Source: Nocardioides sp. Kera G14 (GTDB lineage Bacteria; Actinomycetota; Actinomycetes; Propionibacteriales; Nocardioidaceae). From it: a stretch of DNA of 64,000 nucleotides. Of the stretch, positions 59,091-64,000 are shown one piece after another (within the stretch, counting starts at the first letter, position 1; each line of letters starts with the position of its first letter). Both the position numbers and the translations under genes were made by a program. The notes under the pieces were generated by a model. That model did no database searches, was not told the DNA's origin, and saw only the letters and a list, made by a program, of their open reading frames with translations. Location: contig NZ_CP085839.1 in NCBI RefSeq assembly GCF_020715565.1, forward strand, positions 1-64,000, written 5' to 3'.

Positions 59091-59492
59091 TCATGCCGCT
59101 TGGTAGGGCCGGCGCGGCTCTGCGGTCGTGGTCGGCGTACTGCGTGCGACGAGGACCGCCATGCCCACCCACACGACGAGGTCGATCACGACGGTGAGGG
59201 GGCCGGGGTCCAGCGCGACCTGGCCGATCAGGGCACGACCGACCCAGGCGGCGGGCGTGAGGGCATAGGCGACCAGTGCGGCGACGGGGACCGCCCACGC
59301 GGGCTCAGGCGCCTCGCGCGGCCGGCTGACGTGACGACGTACGACGAGGGCGATCACGAGCAGGGACGCGAGGGTGCGCAGCACGGCGGTCACCGGCACG
59401 CTCCCCAGACCGATGCCGATCAGCGTCGCGACGAACCACGCGACGAAGACGAGGATGAGTAGGCTCAGCGCCAGTTTCACCAGATTGCCCAT
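59091..59492 (-). CDS. Four-TM membrane protein
   Basis: 133-aa very hydrophobic protein with four probable TM helices (~5-28, 34-53, 67-87 and 98-116) and a C-terminal Thr/Arg tail. No family recognised. It lies between the large-pilin operon and the DUF192 gene, divergent from the latter with a 59-bp gap. No functional residues are visible. Confidence 0.7.
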   Translation of the reverse strand: MGNLVKLALSLLILVFVAWFVATLIGIGLGSVPVTAVLRTLASLLVIALVVRRHVSRPREAPEPAWAVPVAALVAYALTPAAWVGRALIGQVALDPGPLTVVIDLVVWVGMAVLVARSTPTTTAEPRRPYQAA

Positions 59493-59551
59493 GCCCGAGA
59501 ACCCCCATGATCGTTCAGGTCTGCAGGCAGTCTGCCATTGAAGGGGAAGCC

Positions 59552-59917
59552 ATGGGACGCAGCAGACCGGTCTTCGGGCCCGGCGCCCAGCAGCTGCTCT
59601 GCGACGACCGGCCGGTTGCGCCTCTTGCCGTGGCGGACACGGTGCGTAGCCGGCGACGCGGGCTGCTCGGCACGTCGGGCGTCGACGGCGCGCTGTGGCT
59701 GACGCGTTGTCCGAGCGTGCACATGATCGGGATGCGCTATCCCATCGATGTCGCCGTCGTCGATCGTGACGGGATCGTGCTCGAGGTCCGCACGCTGAGG
59801 CCGTGGACCGGCCTCACCCTGCCCCGGCTTCGTGCGTCTGCGTGCGTCGAGGCGGCCGCGGGAGCGATGGCCGAGTGGGGCGTCAGGCCCGGCAGTCGCC
59901 TCGCCGCCGGCGCCTGA
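59552..59917 (+). CDS. DUF192-family protein
   Basis: 121-aa protein of the DUF192 family (PF02643): VADTVRSRRRGLLGTSGVDGALWLTRCPSVHMIGMRYPIDVAVVDRDG and ASACVEAAAGAMAEWGVRPG. The C-P-S-V-H-M-x-x-M-x-x-P-I-D block is the family core. Many DUF192 members are exported, but this one has no signal peptide. Members often occur near actinobacterial Tad clusters, as here. AAGGGGAAG precedes the ATG. The function is unknown. Confidence 0.88.
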   Translation: MGRSRPVFGPGAQQLLCDDRPVAPLAVADTVRSRRRGLLGTSGVDGALWLTRCPSVHMIGMRYPIDVAVVDRDGIVLEVRTLRPWTGLTLPRLRASACVEAAAGAMAEWGVRPGSRLAAGA

Positions 59918-59921
59918 TCAC

Positions 59922-59927
59922 TAGTGT
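59922..59927 (+). promoter_or_regulatory. -10 hexamer of the second vWA gene
   Basis: TAGTGT lies 40 bp before the ATG at 59968, in a leader resembling that of the first vWA gene, with CGGGAG as ribosome site. Confidence 0.35.
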
Positions 59928-59967
59928 GCGTAGCACCAGCCCGCCCTTTCTTCTCGGGAGTTCGATC

Positions 59968-61830
59968 ATGGGGATCATCGTCCGTCCTGTCCTGATGGCG
60001 ATTGCCGTGGCATGCCTCGCCCTCGCACCGACCCTTCGCGCGTACGCCGACGACAGCTCCGACACAGGCGCCGGCGAGCCCACGCGCCTGATCCTCCTGC
60101 TCGACTCCTCGGGATCGATGAAGGAAGCGGCGGCGGGCGGCACCAAGATCGGCGCAGCCCGTCGCGCACTGACCCAGGTCATCGGTGGGTTGCCGGAGGA
60201 CGCGCCGGTCGGCCTGCGGGTCTTCGGCGCGAAGGTCTTCAAGCGCACCGACCCCGGAGCCTGCGAGGACACGCAGCTCGTCGTCCCGGTGGGCACGGAC
60301 AATCGGGACGCGCTGAGCGCCGCGGTGCCGGCGTACAAGCCGTGGGGTGAGACGCCCATCCCGGCGGCCCTCAAGGCGGCGGCGGGAGACCTGGGCGACG
60401 AGGGGAGCCGGTCGATCATGCTCGTCTCCGACGGTGAGTCGACCTGCGGTGACCCGTGCCCGGTGGCGAAGGACCTGGCCAGGACGGGCATCGATCTGAC
60501 GATCAACGTGGTCGGTCTCGCCGTCACGGGCAAGGCGCGGCAGCAGCTCCAGTGCATCGCCGACGCGGGCAACGGCACCTACTACGACGCGGACTCCGCG
60601 GCCGACATCGAGTCGACGCTCGAGCATGTGGCGACCCGTGCGATGCGGCCGTTCACCATCACGGGCCAGCCGATCGTGGGCGGCACGGAGTCCACCCCCA
60701 CGCCCGTGACGGTGGGCGACTGGAGCTCGAAGGTCCCGGCCGGCGAGGTCAGCCAGCACTACGTCTTCACCCGGAAGAAGGCGGGCTCGGCCGTGCGGGT
60801 CGCGGTCTACCACCAGATGGCCGGTGAGGGCATCAGGCTCACGACGATCCACGTCGTAGGGCCGGACGGCACCCGCTGCGAATGGGGCGTCGGGATGAGC
60901 GGCCACAACCTCGACTTCCGGGCACCGCTGGCGGCCGAGAACGGCTTCGGCGGTCCGGGGGCCGTCAAGGCCTGCGACGGGCCGGGCGACTACCGGATCG
61001 ACATCGACTTCGGCAGCGCCGAGGCCGCTGATCGGCCCTACGGTCTCCGGGTCGTCGAGGAGCCGCCGCTGGCGGACACGTCGACGTCGACGGCCAGCGC
61101 GTCCCCCGAGCCCACGCCGACTCTCACTGCCCTCCCTCCGGCAGCCACCGCGACGCCGGTCGTCGGCGCCTCGGGCTTCAGTGACGCGCCTGAGATCATG
61201 CCGGGCACGTGGAGCAGCACGATCGTCCCTGGCGAGTTCGACGTGTTCCGCTTCCACCTCGACTACGGCCAGTCGGCTCGGGTCTCGGTGGTGGTGCCGA
61301 AGCTCAGCGATGCGCTGCAGTCGAAGGTCAGCGTGGATGAACTCTCCGTCACCGCTTCACTCTTCTCACCGATGTACGGCGAGCTGCCCAACCTCGACAG
61401 CCGCACCCAGGCGGAGTACCTGGGCCAAGGCGACAACGACCCGTTGTTGCTCGGCACCCTGCCCGTCAGCGCGGCGCACATCGGCTCGTCGATGCAGGCG
61501 GGGACGAGCCTCAGCGGTGACTACTACCTCGGCGTCGGTTCGGGGACCGCCGACGCGTCCTACGAGTTCCCGTTCACCATCACGTTGGAGATCGACGGCG
61601 AGGCGCAGCCCGGGCCCACGTACGCCGACGGCGAGACGTGGACGCTGGCCGACGGCCTCGATCCTTCCGCCGGTCAGCAGTCCGGCGACACCCGTCCGGG
61701 AGAGGGCAGCACCAAGGCCACCGACTCCAAGGCGCCGCTCATCGGTGGCGGGGTCGCGGCTCTCGTGGTGATCGCCGGCGTCGGCGCCTGGCTGGTCAGC
61801 CGACGCCGGGGGCGCGGCGCTGCCGGCTGA
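59968..61830 (+). CDS. vWA-domain surface protein, copy 2
   Basis: 620-aa paralog of 44339-46225 with the same order: signal peptide (1-26), vWA domain with DSSGS MIDAS (LILLLDSSGSMKEAAAGGTKIGAARRAL) and LVSDGESTCGDPC, two beta modules, a Pro/Thr linker, C-terminal TM (~588-610) and RRRGRG tail. Conservation is strongest in the vWA (e.g. TYYDADSAADIESTLEHVATRAMRPF) and falls toward the C-terminus. Together the two genes bracket the pilus locus. The two may bind different ligands. Start ATG 59968 gives a clean signal peptide. Confidence 0.88.
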   Translation: MGIIVRPVLMAIAVACLALAPTLRAYADDSSDTGAGEPTRLILLLDSSGSMKEAAAGGTKIGAARRALTQVIGGLPEDAPVGLRVFGAKVFKRTDPGACEDTQLVVPVGTDNRDALSAAVPAYKPWGETPIPAALKAAAGDLGDEGSRSIMLVSDGESTCGDPCPVAKDLARTGIDLTINVVGLAVTGKARQQLQCIADAGNGTYYDADSAADIESTLEHVATRAMRPFTITGQPIVGGTESTPTPVTVGDWSSKVPAGEVSQHYVFTRKKAGSAVRVAVYHQMAGEGIRLTTIHVVGPDGTRCEWGVGMSGHNLDFRAPLAAENGFGGPGAVKACDGPGDYRIDIDFGSAEAADRPYGLRVVEEPPLADTSTSTASASPEPTPTLTALPPAATATPVVGASGFSDAPEIMPGTWSSTIVPGEFDVFRFHLDYGQSARVSVVVPKLSDALQSKVSVDELSVTASLFSPMYGELPNLDSRTQAEYLGQGDNDPLLLGTLPVSAAHIGSSMQAGTSLSGDYYLGVGSGTADASYEFPFTITLEIDGEAQPGPTYADGETWTLADGLDPSAGQQSGDTRPGEGSTKATDSKAPLIGGGVAALVVIAGVGAWLVSRRRGRGAAG

Positions 61831-61987
61831 GCAGCGCGAAGAGCCCGCAGGCCAGTCCGAAGAGGAATGCCACGGCGGCGCAGAAGAAGGCGCCGTACCT
61901 GACGAGCTCGGCGAGCGGGCCGTGCGAGCCGGCGGTCGCGAGGGTGCGCATGCGTACGGTGAGGTCCATGTTCCGTGGGGTTCCCAT
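61796..61987 (-). CDS. Small single-TM protein (63 aa)
   Basis: 63-aa protein MGTPRNMDLTVRMRTLAT...GPLAELVRYGAFFCAAVAF followed by a hydrophobic helix (~34-55) and basic tail SRQRRAPGVG. The 3' end overlaps the vWA gene by 35 bp, tail to tail, mirroring the arrangement at the first vWA gene. An alternative start is ATG 61969. Not recognised; moderate confidence because of its size. Confidence 0.5.
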   Translation of the reverse strand: MGTPRNMDLTVRMRTLATAGSHGPLAELVRYGAFFCAAVAFLFGLACGLFALLSRQRRAPGVG

Positions 61988-62003
61988 GTCGTCGGTCGTC
62001 CGA

Positions 62004-63284
62004 TCAGGCGAAGGCGTCGGGGATGCCGTCGCCGTCCGCGTCCTCGGACTCCAGTGCCGCCATCCGGCGGTAGGTCCGGTTGCGCGCGCGCAGCACCGAC
62101 GCCGCCAGTACGCCGGCGAGGACCGATCCGGCCAACACACCGACCTTGACGTGCTCGTCGCGCACCGAGTCGGGCCCGAACGCCAACTCGCCGATCAGCA
62201 GCGAGACCGTGAAGCCGATTCCGCCGAGCATGGCCATCCCGAGCACGTCGATCCAGCTCAGTTCGTCGTCGAGCTGGGCGCGGGTGAAGGTTGCGAGGAG
62301 CCAGGTGGCCGCGCTGATGCCGACGGTCTTCCCGACCACGAGGCCCGCGATGATGCCCAGCGCCACGCGGTCGGAGAGGGCGTCGCCCAGACCGTCCCAC
62401 CCACCGACGGTCACGCCGGCCGCGAAGAAGGCGAAGACCGGCACGGCCACGCCTGCGCTGAGCGGCCGGACCAGGTGCTCGATGTGCTCGGCCAGGCCGG
62501 GCTTGTCCTCGTCACCGTCACGGCGCCGCACAGGCACGGTGAAGCCGAGCAGGACTCCGGCCACGGTCGCATGGATCCCGCTGGCGTGGACCAGGCCCCA
62601 AGCCAGGAGCGCAAGCGGGATGAGCAGCCATGCAGGGAAGATGCGGCGCTGCACCAGCACGGCGAAGGCGATGATCGGGACGACCGCAAGCAGCAGCCAG
62701 CCCGGGTGCAGGGACGACGTGTAGAAGAGGGCGATCACGACGATCGCGAGCAGGTCGTCGACCACGGCCAGCGTCAGCAGGAAGGTCCGTAGTCCGCTGG
62801 GCAGGTGGGTCGAGATGACGGCGAGGATCGCCACGGCGAAGGCGATGTCCGTCGCCGTGGGGATCGCCCAGCCGCGCAGGCTGCCGTGCCCTCCGAGGTT
62901 GAGGAGGGTGAAGATCAGCGCGGGCGCGATCATCCCGCCCACGGCCGCCGCGACCGGCAGGGCGGCACGACGGGGATCGCGCAGGTCGCCGGCGACGAAC
63001 TCCCGCTTGAGCTCGAGCCCCGCGACGAAGAAGAAGATCGCCAGCAGGCCGTCGGCCGCCCACTCACCGAGCGTGAGGTGCAGGTGGAGGTGCTGTGGCC
63101 CGATGCGGAAGGAGCGGAGGTCGTCGTACGACGAGTGCCAGCCGGTGTTGGCCCAGACCAGGGCGATCACGGCGCCGGCGATCAGGAGGAGACCGCCGGT
63201 GGTCTCGCCGCGGAGGACCTCTGCGGTGCGCGAGGTCTCGAGCCAGGAGCCGCGCTGGAAGAGGCGTCCGGAGCGATCAGGCAT
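62004..63284 (-). CDS. nhaA: Na+/H+ antiporter NhaA
   Basis: 426-aa sodium/proton antiporter. Twelve TM helices. Key motifs are [14 protein letters not shown], the [13 protein letters not shown] helix (TM4 unwound region with Thr-Asp), and [17 protein letters not shown] with the tandem aspartates (DD, ion binding). The C-terminal third has [16 protein letters not shown]. It exports Na+ at alkaline pH or high salt. An unusual C-terminal extension ends [13 protein letters not shown], a D-x-D-x-D-G-x-x-D calcium-type loop. GAAAGGG precedes ATG 63284. Confidence 0.95.
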   Translation of the reverse strand: MPDRSGRLFQRGSWLETSRTAEVLRGETTGGLLLIAGAVIALVWANTGWHSSYDDLRSFRIGPQHLHLHLTLGEWAADGLLAIFFFVAGLELKREFVAGDLRDPRRAALPVAAAVGGMIAPALIFTLLNLGGHGSLRGWAIPTATDIAFAVAILAVISTHLPSGLRTFLLTLAVVDDLLAIVVIALFYTSSLHPGWLLLAVVPIIAFAVLVQRRIFPAWLLIPLALLAWGLVHASGIHATVAGVLLGFTVPVRRRDGDEDKPGLAEHIEHLVRPLSAGVAVPVFAFFAAGVTVGGWDGLGDALSDRVALGIIAGLVVGKTVGISAATWLLATFTRAQLDDELSWIDVLGMAMLGGIGFTVSLLIGELAFGPDSVRDEHVKVGVLAGSVLAGVLAASVLRARNRTYRRMAALESEDADGDGIPDAFA

Positions 63285-63359
63285 GAGTGGCCCTTTCGGG
63301 GGTCGGGAGTGAGACGCCGACCAGACTTCCCGGCTCACCTGGGCGTCATCCTACGGGGC

Positions 63360-63365
63360 TAGGGT
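63360..63365 (+). promoter_or_regulatory. -10 hexamer for leaderless agmatine deiminase transcript
   Basis: TAGGGT ends exactly 6 bp before ATG 63372, with no ribosome site. Confidence 0.55.
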
Positions 63366-63371
63366 CTGGCC

Positions 63372-64000
63372 ATGGGCAACCTCATGCCGCCCGAGTGGGC
63401 GCGCCAGGACCGTGTCTGGATGGCCTTTCCGGCGCCGGGCTACTCGCTCGGTGAGACTGAGGAGGAGGCCGACGAGGCGCGTACGGCGTGGGCGGCCGTG
63501 GCCAACGCGATCATCGACTTCGAGCCGGTCACGGTGGTCGTCGACCCGTCGGAGACGGCGCGGGCGCGCGACTTCTTGGACCCCCGTGTGGAGCTCGTCG
63601 AGGCACCGCTCAACGACGCCTGGATGCGTGACATGGGGCCGACGTTCGTCCACCTGCCTGGTGGCGGGGTGGCCGGTGTCGACTGGGTCTTCAACGGGTG
63701 GGGCGCAGCCGACTGGGCGCAGTGGGACCTGGACGAGAAGATCGGCGAGGTCGTCTGCTCGGCAGCCGGCGTGAGTCGCGTCGACTCCCCGATGATCAAC
63801 GAGGGTGGAGGCATCCACGTCGATGGCACGGGGACCGTGCTGGTCACGGAGACGGTCCAGCTCGGCAAGGGTCGCAACTCGACGTGGACGAAGGAGCAGG
63901 TCGAGACGGAGCTCGCCCGCACCATCGGCACGACGGACGTCGTCTGGCTGCCCCGTGGGCTGACCCGCGACTATGAGATCTACGGCACCCGCGGGCACGT
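63372..64000 (+). CDS. Agmatine deiminase family protein (3' end cut by window)
   Basis: First 209 residues of a peptidyl-arginine-deiminase-fold enzyme: MPPEWARQDRVWMAFPAPGYSL, then NDAWMRDMGPTFV (~81-93), VFNGWGAADWAQW (the FNGWG substrate loop), and INEGGGIHVDGTGT (E-G-G-x-x-x-x-D-G). These match agmatine deiminase (agmatine to N-carbamoylputrescine and ammonia) in the polyamine pathway. The catalytic Cys near the C-terminus lies beyond the window. Open to the last base, so the gene is partial here, not truncated. Confidence 0.9.
   Translation, partial: MGNLMPPEWARQDRVWMAFPAPGYSLGETEEEADEARTAWAAVANAIIDFEPVTVVVDPSETARARDFLDPRVELVEAPLNDAWMRDMGPTFVHLPGGGVAGVDWVFNGWGAADWAQWDLDEKIGEVVCSAAGVSRVDSPMINEGGGIHVDGTGTVLVTETVQLGKGRNSTWTKEQVETELARTIGTTDVVWLPRGLTRDYEIYGTRGH

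Overview
The window is high-GC, densely packed chromosomal DNA from an actinobacterium. WhiB, WblA/WhiB4-type synteny, a MarP protease, an Flp/Tad pilus cluster, an F420-type nitroreductase relative and many leaderless -10/start arrangements all point to Actinobacteria. The overall gene content looks most like Nocardioidaceae (Nocardioides-like). That genus-level guess is inference only. I see no insertion sequences, prophage or CRISPR array.

Region 1 (1-8640) is core housekeeping: a cation/proton antiporter, the SRP 4.5S RNA, an azoreductase with its HxlR regulator, then dnaX, ebfC and recR, a DUF5063 gene, and aspartokinase (with an internal beta-subunit start) followed by aspartate-semialdehyde dehydrogenase, closed by two tandem hairpin terminators. 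Region 2 (8651-24327) is accessory. It holds a 4-TM protein, two very large exported Ig-like/nidogen-like surface proteins, an HTH-nSTAND NTPase-TM-WD40 protein, two tandem 504-aa HTH/helical-repeat paralogs, and a lactate-monooxygenase-like flavoenzyme. Region 3 (24328-30200) has a c-di-AMP-type riboswitch ahead of an NlpC/P60 hydrolase, a TetR/MFS pair, an F420-type reductase relative, a frameshifted flavin amine oxidase, tRNA-Pro(CGG), a metallophosphoesterase and a GatB/YqeY protein.

Region 4 (30658-42177) keeps the gene order known from the M. tuberculosis Rv3671c-Rv3683 area: ponA2, whiB4, two ArsA-type ATPases, an SnoaL-like protein, a DUF4177 small protein, RidA, a Nudix enzyme, an MBL hydrolase, crp, nth, a TlpA-like lipoprotein, a CoA-type Nudix enzyme and marP. 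It is a cell-wall, redox and acid-stress neighbourhood. An amidase and a holin-X-like membrane protein follow.

Region 5 (44339-61987) is a Tad (Flp) pilus locus bracketed by two paralogous vWA-domain surface proteins. Its forward operon runs zinc-ribbon protein, cpaB, tadZ (fused to a TadE pseudopilin), tadE, tadA, tadB, tadC, histidine kinase and LuxR response regulator. Then come flp and a TadG-like gene. On the opposite strand is a translationally coupled three-gene operon: a 462-aa protein with a textbook Flp-type prepilin N-terminus, a 2-TM protein and a lipoprotein. No prepilin peptidase gene is present in the window. Region 6 (62004-64000) has nhaA and the start of an agmatine deiminase that runs off the end.

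The best candidates for undescribed biology are the TadZ-TadE fusion with an internal prepilin-peptidase site, the coupled Flp-like large pilin operon, and the HTH-STAND-TM-WD40 gene with its two HTH/helical-repeat neighbours.
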